From: Pseudomonas sp. TH15
GTDB lineage: Bacteria > Pseudomonadota > Gammaproteobacteria > Pseudomonadales > Pseudomonadaceae
NCBI RefSeq assembly: GCF_016651105.1
Contig: NZ_JAEKEL010000001.1
Coordinates: forward strand, 1,571,501-1,635,500
Direction: 5' to 3'
DNA: 64,000 bases
Of the stretch, positions 1 to 8,535 are shown one piece after another; within the stretch, counting starts at the first letter, position 1, and each line of letters opens with the position of its first letter. The notes beneath the pieces were generated by a model. It was not told where the DNA came from. It saw nothing but the letters and a program-made list of their open reading frames with translations, and did no database searches. The position numbers and the translations under genes were made by a program.

Positions 1-1482
1 CCTGGTGTTCGGCGATGACCAGACCGTGTTTCCCCGACTGGCCGAACCAACGCTCTATCTGCCCGGCAGTGGCATGGCCGGTGGTGCCCCGGCCATCAAG
101 CGTTTCAACGTGCGCGTGGAAACGCGTACCAGCGTGGTTACCCGGCGCGACTACAACTTCATCAAACCGCGCTTGCAACTGGAAAGCCGCATCGACGGGG
201 AAAAGCGGCCGGTACTTGAGGACTATCACTTTCCTGGCCAATTCAACGATCGTGAAACGGGCAAGCACCTCGCCCAGCGCGCACTTGAGCGACATGTCGC
301 CGATTATCGTCAGGCCGAGGGCATCAGCGATGAATCCTCGCTGGTTTGCGGACATTTCCTGCAACTTACCGAGCATCCGCGCCAGGACTGGAATGATCTG
401 TGGCTACTCACCGCCGTTGAACACCATGGCCGACAGCCGCAAGTGCTGGAGGAATCGGTCACCAGCGACGGGGAAGAATTCCAGGGTTACCGTAATACCT
501 TTCTCGCCACGCCGTGGGCAGTGTTCTTTCGCCCGCCGCTGGGCCCGGAAAAACCGCGAATGCTCGGTTATCAACCGGCGGTTGTCACCGGCCCGAGCGA
601 CAGCGAGATCCATTGCGATGAGTTCGGCCGGGTAAAGGTTCAACTGCTTGGGATCGCGATGGCGAGCTCAATGAGCATTCCAGTTGCTGGCTGCGAGTGG
701 CCACTGGCTGGGCTCACGACCGTTATGGCAGCGTGTTGATTCCGCGGGTTGGCATGGAAGTGCTGGTGGGTTTCATCGACGCCGACGCCGACAAACCGTT
801 GGTGATGAGTTGTCTGCCGAACGCCGCGACGCCCGTTCCGCTGGACCTGCCGGCCGACAAGACCCGCAGTATTTTCCGCAGCCAGAGCAGTCCCGGCGGC
901 GGTGGCTACAACGAAGTTCGCATCGAGGATCGCAAAGGCGCCGAGGAAATCTACCTGCGGGCCCAGCGAAACTGGACCCAGCACGTGCTGAATGATCAAC
1001 AGGTACAGGTCGATAACGCCCGCAGCATCGTCGTCACCGGCACCGCCCGGCATGAATTGAAGGCCGACGAACAGCGCATCACTCACGGCCAGCGCCAGAC
1101 CGAAGTGCGACAGGACGACCACTTGCTGGTGAGCGGCGACCGGCACATTCGGGTGAACAGCCAGGCGCTAAATGCCAGCCAGCAATTCCATGTCAGCGCC
1201 GGCCAGCAAGTGGTCATCGACGGCGGCGCCAGCGCGACCATTCAGGCCGGTGGGCAGTGGATCAACATTGGCCCCGGCGGGATTTTCAGCAGCGTGCCGA
1301 TTCAGGTCGGTGGTGCGCCGATGCCGGTCATGGCAGCAGTGGCGAGTTCGTCGGATGTTCCGTTGAAACTCGCCGCAGCCCCGGCGGCGTTGCTCAGCGC
1401 GGCGCAGATCATGAGCCTGAAAGGTGATGCTCCGTTCTGTGAAGAGTGTGAGCGTTGCAAGGACGGTGTTTGTGCCTTCTGA
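1..1482 (+). pseudogene. vgrG: T6SS spike protein VgrG (TssI), 5'-truncated by the window and frameshifted
   Basis: VgrG forms the trimeric spike at the tip of the type VI secretion tube. The first reading frame is open from base 2 to a stop at 739, and a second, shifted frame continues to 1482. The two join cleanly if one C is restored near base 647, giving VQLPWDRDGE then HSSCWLRVATGWAHDRYGS, the usual gp5/OB-fold sequence. As read, the protein breaks inside the OB fold. Downstream are a DUF2345-like beta-helix (about 1000-1320), the family's GGQWINIGPGGI sequence, and a Cys-rich tail with four cysteines (CxxCxxCxxxxC). The DUF4123 adaptor gene follows directly. A base-calling error is as likely as a true pseudogene. 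Confidence 0.85.
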
Positions 1483-2184
1483 ATGTCTAGCGCCGTCGGC
1501 GTGGCTGGCGAACGTACCGCTGAAACCGTCGGAACAATTGTTCGCGATTTTCAGCAAAACCAGCGACGCCAATCCATCCAGGGCTTGGCAAGGGGCGTCG
1601 AGCCCAATCTGGGCCGACACTATTTACGCCGAGTGGGATGCGGTGATGCCCTTCGTGGGAATTGTCCCGGCAGGCAGTGAGTTTCTCGATTGGGTGGCGA
1701 CTACTGAGTCTCTTGATTGGGGCTGGCTGGCGGTTTCTTCGGCGAGCCTTGAAGGGGTGGTTGAGCATTTTCGCAGTTTGACCCAGGTGTTGATGCCGGA
1801 CGGCAAAGCGGTGTTTTTCCGTTTTTGGGATGGGCGGTTTTTGTCGCCGATCTTGCAGTCCGAGGCGGTCAGCGCGGCGCAACTGTTGCCGGTGATCTCG
1901 CGTGGACTGATTAATGGTCAGGACATTGATATCGGGGGAAGGCGCAGGTTTCCGGGCAGGTGTTTCCATGGTGGAAAGTGCCGGAATCGGTGTTGGCAGC
2001 GGACGGAGCTGATGTTCAGGTCAGTAACGCTGTGCAGTGGCTGAGCGAGGAATATCCGGCGTTGTTCGAGGCATTTCCCGAGCCGGTTTTGCGCTGCAAG
2101 GTCAGCCAGTTTTTTCAAGTTTCAGCGTCGGAAGATTCGACGCAATCGGCCTTATTAGCGTTTTTGCTGACAGAGGCGGAGTGA
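1472..2184 (+). pseudogene. DUF4123 T6SS effector adaptor (Tap/TEC-like), frameshifted
   Basis: DUF4123 proteins are chaperones that load an effector onto the cognate VgrG. The translated product has the family's pattern: SEQLFAIFS, then WADTIYAEWDAVMPFVGIV, then WGWLAVSSASL, then LMPDGKAVFFRFWDGRFL. The frame breaks near 1935-1942; restoring one G gives DIDIGGRAQVSGQVFPWWKVPES, which joins it to the frame that ends at 2184. The start is chosen as GTG 1472, because AAGGA lies 8 bases upstream and this overlaps the vgrG stop slightly. GTG 1466 is an alternative. In such loci the effector gene normally follows; none is seen here. Domain call is firm; whether the gene is dead or misread is not. 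Confidence 0.75.
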
Positions 2185-2353
2185 GGTTTCCGGGCGAAGG
2201 CCTCGGACGTTTCCTTCGAGTCGCGGCGGTTTTCATGAACTGGTGGGCGGTGGGTTGCAGGGATAGTCTTTTCGTTGTCACTGCGAGAGTGGTGGCAGGG
2301 TGTAGGAACCCTCGCTTTCATGGCGTTACAGTTAGTTGGCTTTTTGCGGCACT

Positions 2354-2515
2354 TAATATGTGTCCGTAAGATCGTTCGCGGCGGCTGTGCGCGGGACACG
2401 CTTCGGCGTGGCTGAGGTTCGTGAGCACTCGGTTTCCTACTCCCGCGTACGGCTGCCACCCAAGTCTGTAGGAGGACGGTTGGCAGTTCATATTTACTGC
2501 TCACGAGTATGAAAA
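2354..2515 (+). promoter_or_regulatory. Candidate structured 5' leader of the small gene at 2516
   Basis: The 330 bases from 2185 to 2515 hold no gene I can support, but the second half looks structured. A TAATAT -10-like box lies at 2354. CCGTA (2364-2368) can pair with TACGG (2448-2452), closing a domain that contains a perfect CACGC-TTCG-GCGTG hairpin (2397-2410). A second hairpin (2453-2486) pairs CTGCCACC with GGT-(T)-GGCAG and displays TAGGAGGA in its loop. That loop could be an RsmA/CsrA-type site, or the ribosome site of a 10-codon leader peptide (TTG 2480, stop 2510-2512). All of this is inferred from pairing alone. Confidence 0.4.
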
Positions 2516-2836
2516 ATGAAAACTCTTCACCCCGATCCACCCTACGAAAAACCAATCCCCCACCCCGACGCCCGCTACATGGCACTCACCAGCAATTGCT
2601 GTGAAATGCCCACCCTGTTCGTCGACACCCACGCCCCGATTGATGTTTTATATGACGCTGCCAGCTACCGAATTCGCGCGGTCACTCAGGTGCTTGAGAA
2701 CCTTTCCATGCGCGGTTCGATTGACTGTGAGTCCTTCATCCTTAGCGATTTTGCCTTGCTCTGCGCCATTCCGTTGCGCGATGGGTGTGATGTGCTGGAT
2801 GTGATTGGGCGGAGGATGGGCGGCATGCCATCCTGA
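2516..2836 (+). CDS. Small hypothetical protein, DUF3077/DUF6124-like
   Basis: This encodes 106 residues and I do not recognise it firmly. It has no signal peptide and no membrane segment. The pattern 'TLFVDTHAPIDVLYDAASYRIRA' followed by a helical 'CESFILSDFALLCAIPL' resembles small Pseudomonas-specific DUF3077/DUF6124 proteins, whose function is unknown. It starts at ATG 2516 with only a weak ribosome site (GAG about 10 bases upstream) and lies three bases after a possible leader peptide. It sits between the broken vgrG locus and a Tai4-like gene but nothing ties it to secretion. It could also be the remains of something larger. Confidence 0.5.
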   Translation: MKTLHPDPPYEKPIPHPDARYMALTSNCCEMPTLFVDTHAPIDVLYDAASYRIRAVTQVLENLSMRGSIDCESFILSDFALLCAIPLRDGCDVLDVIGRRMGGMPS

Positions 2837-2849
2837 CGCGGCTCAAGAT

Positions 2850-2930
2850 CAAAAGATCGCAGCCTGCTGCAGCTCCTACATGGGTTCGGTGTACGGCTCT
2901 GTAGGAGCTGCCGAAGGCTGCGATCTTTTG
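2850..2930. repeat. REP inverted pair (GATCGCAGCC family)
   Basis: Two near-perfect inverted arms of about 31 bases, each containing AAAGATCGCAGCC and AGCTCCTACA, flank a 19-base spacer. The same palindrome recurs at 26124-26202 and 40554-40630. It lies between convergent genes and could act as a transcript-end hairpin. Confidence 0.85.
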
Positions 2931-2944
2931 ACTCTCAAAAAGGG

Positions 2945-3361
2945 TCAATCAACAACGATGTAAGCATCCTGAGTCCGGATGAAACGGTCGAACGCCTCTG
3001 AGTTGTAAACCTGCAGGCAAGCATGGAAGACCATTTTTTCATCCGAGTATTTGCTGTTGGCAGCGGTCAGGTTAAACGCCTTGGATACATGGTTTCTGGT
3101 GTCTTTATAGGGATCGTGCAGCACCTGCAGCGTGTCTTCGTTTTGCAGGACGGTGTGCAGGCCTCTGCCCATGAATGAGTAGGTGCCGGCGGAGAGTTCG
3201 ATGTCTTTTTTCAGTGCCGAATCTTCATTGAATGACTTCAGGATGCAGTGGCTCAGGCCATAGTTCTTGAGTGTTTGGCGGGCTTGCTCAGTATGCGTTT
3301 CGTCGCTGAGGGCGAGGGCTGAACTGACCAGGCAGAGTAAGAAGATGATGAGGTAACGCAT
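2945..3361 (-). CDS. Tai4-like T6SS amidase immunity protein, secreted
   Basis: Tai4 proteins are periplasmic and protect against Tae4 peptidoglycan amidases. This 138-residue product begins with a clear signal peptide (MRYLIIFLLCLVSSALA) and has the spacing of the Tai4 family: an early cysteine (LSHCILKSF), a helix with AGTYSF, a middle tyrosine, and a late CLQVYNSEAFDRFI, with the closing QDAYIV. The AT content is higher than in flanking genes, as often seen in toxin-immunity genes. No amidase gene is next to it, so it would be an orphan immunity gene. Assignment rests on pattern only and is moderate. Confidence 0.55.
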   Translation of the reverse strand: MRYLIIFLLCLVSSALALSDETHTEQARQTLKNYGLSHCILKSFNEDSALKKDIELSAGTYSFMGRGLHTVLQNEDTLQVLHDPYKDTRNHVSKAFNLTAANSKYSDEKMVFHACLQVYNSEAFDRFIRTQDAYIVVD

Positions 3362-3415
3362 GGGTTTTGACGTCCTGTCGGTCGAGTCGAGCCAGTGTAA
3401 CTGCGTACAGCCACG

Positions 3416-3607
3416 CCCTCACCCTAACCCTCTCCCGGAGGGAGAGGGGACTGACCGAGTCGGCTGGGTGAGGTACGCCGACGTGCGATGCCTGCGGTGA
3501 TCTTCGATTGGCCAGGCCTGAGATCGCGTTGATCTTTCAGGTCGATGTAAGCCGCGAGACCACCACAATCAGTCCCCTCTACCTCTGGGAGAGGGCTAGG
3601 GTGAGGG
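3416..3607. repeat. Inverted repeat of the CCCTCACCCTAACCC type
   Basis: An arm starting CCCTCACCCTAACCCTCTCCC (3416) and ending near GGGGACTGA is matched in inverted orientation by an arm ending GGGCTAGGGTGAGGG (3607), with about 110 bases between. This is a dispersed intergenic repeat distinct from the other families in the window. Confidence 0.75.
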
Positions 3608-3688
3608 CAGGCTTTTGTCCGCTCAGCCGTGAACTCCTGACGTTCGCCGCCGTACAAGGTAAACTTTCCGGCCTTCGCAGGAGCAATC

Positions 3689-4528
3689 ATGAATTATCGT
3701 CACGCCTTCCATGCCGGCAATCACGCCGATGTGTTCAAACACCTGACTTTGACCCGCCTCATCGCCTTGATGTCGCGCAAGGAGCAGCCGTTTGCCTATC
3801 TCGACACTCACGCCGGTATTGGTCTGTATGACCTGCAGGGTGATCAGGCGAGCCGTACCGGTGAGTACCTGGAAGGGATCGCGCGGTTGTGGGATCAGCC
3901 GGATCTGCCGGAACTGACCGCCGATTACATGAAGGTGCTGCACGACATGAACCCGGATGGCCAGTTGCGCTATTACCCGGGGTCGCCGGAGTTGGCGCGG
4001 CGCCTGACGCGGCGGCAGGATCGGGTGATGCTCAATGAGAAGCACCCTGAAGACGGTTTGTTGCTCAAGGACAATATGGCCGGTGATCGTCGGGTGAAGG
4101 TTCACCTGGGCGAAGGCTGGCATGTGCCGCGCGCGATGTTGCCGGTGCAGGAGAAGCGGGCGGTGATGTTGATTGATCCGCCGTTCGAGCAGCTCGATGA
4201 GATGCAGCGCTGTGCGGCGTCGTTGAAAGAGGCGATTGGGCGGATGCGCCAGACCGTGGCGGCGATTTGGTACCCGGTGAAGGACCAACGCATGTTGCGT
4301 CGTTTCTATCAGGACCTGGCCGGCTCGGGCGCGCCGAAGTTGTTGCGGGTGGAGTTGTTGGTGCATCCACTGGATACGCCGAACAGCCTGAACGGCTCGG
4401 GGTTGGCGATTGCGAATCCGCCGTGGGGTCTGGAAGAGGAATTGCGGGAGTTGCTGCCGTGGTTGTCCAAGAAGCTTGGGCAGACCCAGGGTGGGTGGCA
4501 GATGGATTGGTTGATTGCTGAGAGTTGA
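3689..4528 (+). CDS. rlmJ: 23S rRNA (adenine-2030-N6)-methyltransferase RlmJ
   Basis: RlmJ methylates A2030 of 23S rRNA using S-adenosylmethionine. The 279-residue protein starts with the family's N-terminus (MNYRHAFHAGNHADVFKH) and carries the DPPFE catalytic motif near residue 163, typical of N6-adenine methyltransferases. Length is normal. AGGAGCAATC before the ATG gives a good ribosome site (AGGAG). It is monocistronic, and converges on msrA with a REP pair between them. In PAO1 the orthologue (PA5019) is also beside msrA. Confidence 0.95.
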   Translation: MNYRHAFHAGNHADVFKHLTLTRLIALMSRKEQPFAYLDTHAGIGLYDLQGDQASRTGEYLEGIARLWDQPDLPELTADYMKVLHDMNPDGQLRYYPGSPELARRLTRRQDRVMLNEKHPEDGLLLKDNMAGDRRVKVHLGEGWHVPRAMLPVQEKRAVMLIDPPFEQLDEMQRCAASLKEAIGRMRQTVAAIWYPVKDQRMLRRFYQDLAGSGAPKLLRVELLVHPLDTPNSLNGSGLAIANPPWGLEEELRELLPWLSKKLGQTQGGWQMDWLIAES

Positions 4529-4554
4529 TCAGCAGGATTAATGGCGTCTGAGAG

Positions 4555-4658
4555 GACGCCTTCGCGAGCAAGCCCGCTCCCACAGTAGATTTATGTCGAT
4601 CACAAGAGTGTGGTCAGGCGTAGATCCAATGTGGGAGCGGGCTTGCTCGCGAAGCTTT
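4555..4658. repeat. REP inverted pair between rlmJ and msrA
   Basis: Arms with TTCGCGAGCAAGCCCGCTCCCACA and its complement enclose about 45 bases. It lies between two convergent genes and may serve as a shared transcript-end structure. Confidence 0.85.
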
Positions 4659-4671
4659 CGGCGATCTGATA

Positions 4672-5319
4672 TCAGATCGGGCAAGTCACGCCTGTACCGC
4701 CAATCCCGCAATACCCTTCAGGATTCTTGGCCAGGTACTGCTGGTGATACGCCTCGGCGAAGTAGACCGTTGGGGCTTCGTCGATTTCGGTGGTGATGGT
4801 GCCTTTGCCAGCCTTGGTCAGTTCAACCTGGAACACTTGCGCGCTGTGTTTGGCGGCGGCGAGCTGATCCGGGTTGGTGGCGTAGATCACCGAGCGGTAC
4901 TGAGTGCCGATGTCGTTGCCCTGGCGCATGCCCTGGGTCGGGTTGTGCAGTTCCCAGAACATCTTCAGCAGCGCTTCGTAGCTGACTTTTGCCGGCTCGT
5001 AGACCACCAGTACCACTTCGCTGTGGCCGGTCAGGCCAGAGCAGACTTCTTCATACGTGGGGTTCGGCGTAAAGCCGCCGGCGTAACCCACCACCGTACT
5101 GACCACGCCCTCGCGCTGCCAGAATTTGCGTTCCGCGCCCCAGAAGCAGCCCAGGCCGAAGATCGCGAAATCCACGTCGGTCACGAACGGGCCCAGCAGC
5201 GGGGAGTCGTGGACGAAGTGTTTTTCCGGCAAGTTCATTGGGGTTTCACGGCCAGGCAGAGCTTGTTCTTTAGTCGGGAGCACGTTTTTGTTCACCAGAA
5301 TTTCCGAGCGCAAGACCAT
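4672..5319 (-). CDS. msrA: Peptide-methionine (S)-S-oxide reductase MsrA
   Basis: MsrA repairs oxidised methionine in proteins, using thioredoxin as reductant. The 215-residue product carries the catalytic GCFWGAER motif at about residue 58 and the family's later YRSVIY, AYHQQYL and GYCG sequences, the last with a resolving-cysteine candidate. Two ATG codons are adjacent (5322 and 5319). Both are served by GAGGGG upstream; I took the second because it gives better spacing. It is transcribed alone, convergent with rlmJ. The N-terminal extension before the catalytic core is normal for Pseudomonas. Confidence 0.95.
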   Translation of the reverse strand: MVLRSEILVNKNVLPTKEQALPGRETPMNLPEKHFVHDSPLLGPFVTDVDFAIFGLGCFWGAERKFWQREGVVSTVVGYAGGFTPNPTYEEVCSGLTGHSEVVLVVYEPAKVSYEALLKMFWELHNPTQGMRQGNDIGTQYRSVIYATNPDQLAAAKHSAQVFQVELTKAGKGTITTEIDEAPTVYFAEAYHQQYLAKNPEGYCGIGGTGVTCPI

Positions 5320-5398
5320 CATCAGTCCCCTCAGTCAGAGTGTGTAAGTAGTCAGACCGCCAGTGTGCCCAATGATTTCCGGTTGCGCACTATTCAAA

Positions 5399-5507
5399 TC
5401 TGGGAGCGACGGTGCGACGACTCGACCTGCTCGCGAAAGCGGTGTGTCAGGCGACGATGATGTCGGCGGTTATAACGCCTTCGCGAGCAGGCTCGCTCCC
5501 ACAGGGG
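5399..5507. repeat. REP pair, one arm degenerate
   Basis: The right arm (5475-5507) is a full TTCGCGAGCAGGCTCGCTCCCACA element. The left arm (5399-5441) carries TGGGAGCGA and CTGCTCGCGAAAG interrupted by an extra ten or so bases, so the pair is imperfect. Confidence 0.7.
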
Positions 5508-5525
5508 ATCTTCGACAGGTGGGAT

Positions 5526-8222
5526 TTAGAGGCAGAGCGGGCCGCGCGGATAGCGTTTGAGCTTCTCGATCAGCTCGGAACCCGGGATAGGGCGGTCGAA
5601 CAGGTAGCCCTGGCCGACGTCGCAACGGTGGCGGCGCAGGAAGGCCAACTGCTCGGCGGTCTCGATGCCTTCCGCCACGACCTTGAGTTTCAGGTTGTGG
5701 GCCATGGCGATCACTGCGGAGGTGATTTCCATGTCGTCCTGGTTGTCCGGGATTTCGTGGATGAAGCTTCGATCGATCTTAATGATGTCGATCGGGAATT
5801 TTTTCAAGTAGCTGAGCGATGAGTAACCGGTGCCGAAGTCGTCCATGGCCAGGGTCAGGCCCAGGCGCTTGAGCTGGTCAAGTTGCAAGTGCGTGTCTTC
5901 GGTGGCTTCCAGCAGCAGGCCCTCCGTTAGCTCAAGCTCCAGCAGGTTCGACGGCAGCGCTTCTTCCTTGAGGATGCTGGCGATGGACGCCACCAGGTCC
6001 GGGTCGGAAAACTGCTTGGGCGACAGGTTGATCGCCACCTGAAGATTGCCCAGGCCGGCGGCGGTCAGTTCCTTGCTCATGCGGCAGGCCTGACGGGCGA
6101 TCCATTTGCCGATTGGAATGATCAGGCCGGTCTCTTCAGCGACGCTGATGAACTGGTCCGGGCGGATCATGCCTTTTTCCGGATGGTTCCAGCGCAGCAA
6201 GGCTTCCATCCCCAGCAAACGACCGCTGCGCAGGCACAGCTTGGGCTGGTAGAACACGTCCAGTTCGTTCTGGGTCAGGGCGCGACGCAGGTTGTTCTCG
6301 ACGAACAGCTTGTAGCTGGCCTCGGCGTTCAGCGCTTCGGTGAACACCTGAACCTGATGTTTGCCGTTGGCCTTGGCCTTGTGCAAGGCGAGGCCGGCGT
6401 TGCGCATCAGCGTCTGCGGGTCGCGACCGTGCAGCGGCGCGCAGGCCAGGCCCACGGAGCCGGTGACGCTAATTAGCTGGTTGTCGACGAACATCGGCTT
6501 GTCGAGGGTCGCCAGCAACTGGTTGGCGACTTGCTGGCCGGCCGAGAGGTCGGTGTTGTCCAGCAGCACCGCGAATTCGTTACTGGCGAAGCGCGCCAGG
6601 CTGCCGCTCGGGCTCAGGCTATTGCGCAGGCGTCGGGCCAGGCTGATCAGCAATTTGTCGCCGGTCTGGTGGCCGAGGCTGTCGTTGATCCGCTTGAAGT
6701 TGTCGATGTCCACCAGCAACAGGCTGATCGGTGTATCGCTGTCTCGGGCGAAACGTTCGTCCAGGTTGCGGATAAACGCCGGGCGGTTGCCGAGGTTGGT
6801 CAGGTTGTCGGTGTAGGCCAGGCGCTCGATGCGTTGCTGGGCGAGCTTGGTTTGGGTGATGTCTTCGTAGATGCCGATGTAATGCGTCAGCTCGCGGTTG
6901 TCGCCGTAAACCTTGGAGATCGACAACTGGCCCCAGTAGGGTTCGAGGTTTTTGCGGCGGCTCTTGAACTCGCCCTGCCAACTGTTGCTCTTGGCCAGTG
7001 CTGAGGGCGCGTCGAACAGCAGTTCGCTGAGGTTTTCCAGCGCCGGCAGTTCCGACAGCCGCTGGCCGTGGACTTCTTCGGTGCTGTACTGAGTGATCGC
7101 GGTAAAGCTTGGGTTGACGTATTCGACCACGCCGTCGCAATTGACCAGCAAAAAGGCGTTGGCACTTTGTTCCACTGCGCGCTGGAACAGGTGCAGGGCG
7201 CTGGTGGCGGTGCGGCGGTTGTGGTTGTTGATGACTTGGGCGAACTGATCCGCCAGTTCACCGGCAAAGGCGATTTCGTCTGATTGCCAGGCGCGGGTCG
7301 CACCGGTCTGCTCCAGGCACAACACGCCGACCACTTGGCCATCGACGCGAATACTGGCGTCGAGCATGGCGTTGACGTCCCGCGGGCGCAGGCTTTCAGC
7401 CATGTGCCGGGTACGCGGGTCACGGATCGCGTTATGGGCATCGATGGCGCGACTGGTGTGCAGGGCTTCCAGATAGTCCGGAAAACTGCTTGCGTCGATC
7501 GGCTCCGGCATCAGGTATTCCTGAGTGGCGCGGTGATAAGCCGAGATCGGCACCAGCGTCGAACCCTCGAGGTTCCACAGGCTGGCGCAGTCGATTTCGT
7601 AGATGTCGCAGGCGCAGCGGGTGATCAGTTCGGCGGCTTCTTGCAGGGAATTGCCGGAGCTGTAGCGCTGACGGGTCAGCAGCAGGATCAAGTCTTGCTG
7701 GGCACGTACCCGGTCCAGATGCTGCAGTTGTTCCTGTTGGGCACGCTGGTTGAGTTCCAGGGCGATTTGCAGGCGCGAGTTCTGGGTTTCCAGGTCCAGG
7801 GCCGGCAGTAGCGGCTCGCCCTCGAACAGGCCGTCTACCACCAGCAAGTAGCCGCGCAGTAGGTGTCGATTGTGTTGTTTGTAGGCTTCGCCCAGTTCCA
7901 GCAGGCTCAAGGTGCCTGCGGCGGTATGCAGTGTGTAGCGGATCAGGTAATGCGGGCTGTCGGCGAGTTGCAGCTGGATTGCGTCATGCAGTTGATAGCG
8001 CGCTTCGGGCTCCATCAGGCTGGCGTAGGGCGAACCGACCAGTGCGCAGAGCTCCACGGCCGGCAGGCCGAACTGTCGTTCGCAATTGGGATCAAGAAAC
8101 AGCAGCGCCCAGCTTGCTTCATTCAGCCGTTCGAAACGCAGCATGCCGAGCCGCGAGGGCACAGGCAACTGCGTCACTACCTCGGCCACCATACGGCTGG
8201 CGGCATCGGGTTGGCTTTTCAT
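5526..8222 (-). CDS. dipA: Cyclic-di-GMP phosphodiesterase DipA (GAF-PAS-GGDEF-EAL)
   Basis: This 898-residue cytoplasmic sensor breaks down c-di-GMP; in P. aeruginosa the orthologue (PA5017) drives biofilm dispersal. Order: a PAS-like N-terminus (20-130), coiled helix (145-190), GAF (about 180-335), PAS/PAC (345-455), GGDEF (470-630), EAL (640-890). The GGDEF signature is degenerate, ASNEF at 546-550, so no cyclase activity is expected. The EAL domain keeps EAL (673-675), ELTEG and DDFGTGYSS (794-802). The frame extends upstream to TTG 8336, but ATG 8222 gives the usual MKSQPDAA N-terminus. There is no clear ribosome site at either. No membrane segments. Confidence 0.93.
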   Translation of the reverse strand: MKSQPDAASRMVAEVVTQLPVPSRLGMLRFERLNEASWALLFLDPNCERQFGLPAVELCALVGSPYASLMEPEARYQLHDAIQLQLADSPHYLIRYTLHTAAGTLSLLELGEAYKQHNRHLLRGYLLVVDGLFEGEPLLPALDLETQNSRLQIALELNQRAQQEQLQHLDRVRAQQDLILLLTRQRYSSGNSLQEAAELITRCACDIYEIDCASLWNLEGSTLVPISAYHRATQEYLMPEPIDASSFPDYLEALHTSRAIDAHNAIRDPRTRHMAESLRPRDVNAMLDASIRVDGQVVGVLCLEQTGATRAWQSDEIAFAGELADQFAQVINNHNRRTATSALHLFQRAVEQSANAFLLVNCDGVVEYVNPSFTAITQYSTEEVHGQRLSELPALENLSELLFDAPSALAKSNSWQGEFKSRRKNLEPYWGQLSISKVYGDNRELTHYIGIYEDITQTKLAQQRIERLAYTDNLTNLGNRPAFIRNLDERFARDSDTPISLLLVDIDNFKRINDSLGHQTGDKLLISLARRLRNSLSPSGSLARFASNEFAVLLDNTDLSAGQQVANQLLATLDKPMFVDNQLISVTGSVGLACAPLHGRDPQTLMRNAGLALHKAKANGKHQVQVFTEALNAEASYKLFVENNLRRALTQNELDVFYQPKLCLRSGRLLGMEALLRWNHPEKGMIRPDQFISVAEETGLIIPIGKWIARQACRMSKELTAAGLGNLQVAINLSPKQFSDPDLVASIASILKEEALPSNLLELELTEGLLLEATEDTHLQLDQLKRLGLTLAMDDFGTGYSSLSYLKKFPIDIIKIDRSFIHEIPDNQDDMEITSAVIAMAHNLKLKVVAEGIETAEQLAFLRRHRCDVGQGYLFDRPIPGSELIEKLKRYPRGPLCL

Positions 8223-8429
8223 TGGGGGAAACTCGCTTCGAATATGCTGATCGCGCCGGGCTCTCGCCCTCTTTACTGTTGCCTGCGGCAAGGTTGCATC
8301 ATTGCGGCACCGACTGACAAGAGAGATGAAGGCCAAGTGCTATAAGAATATGTCGGCAGGAGGATGGATTTCTCCAGTGGACGGCCAAAAGTAATGGTCT
8401 GGATTGAAAGTTTCTGAGTTGAGCACTGT

Positions 8430-8529
8430 CCTGTGGCGAGCGAGCTTGCTCGCGCTTGAGTGCGTAGCGCTCACAAAAACTTTGGGGCCGCTGCGCAGCC
8501 CTGCGCGAGAAAGCTCGCTCGCCACAGGA
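8430..8529. repeat. REP inverted pair (GTGGCGAGCGAGC family)
   Basis: Arms reading CCTGTGGCGAGCGAGCTTGCTCGCG and its near complement flank about 45 bases. The rest of 8223-8535 is the dipA upstream region; I see no gene in it. Confidence 0.8.
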
Positions 8530-8535
8530 TTTCGC

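Noticed and set aside
2115..2585. 156-codon minus-strand frame across the 2185-2515 gap
   Set aside because: Arg/Pro/Ser-rich composition, no ribosome site, and it spans the candidate leader and the ends of two genes.
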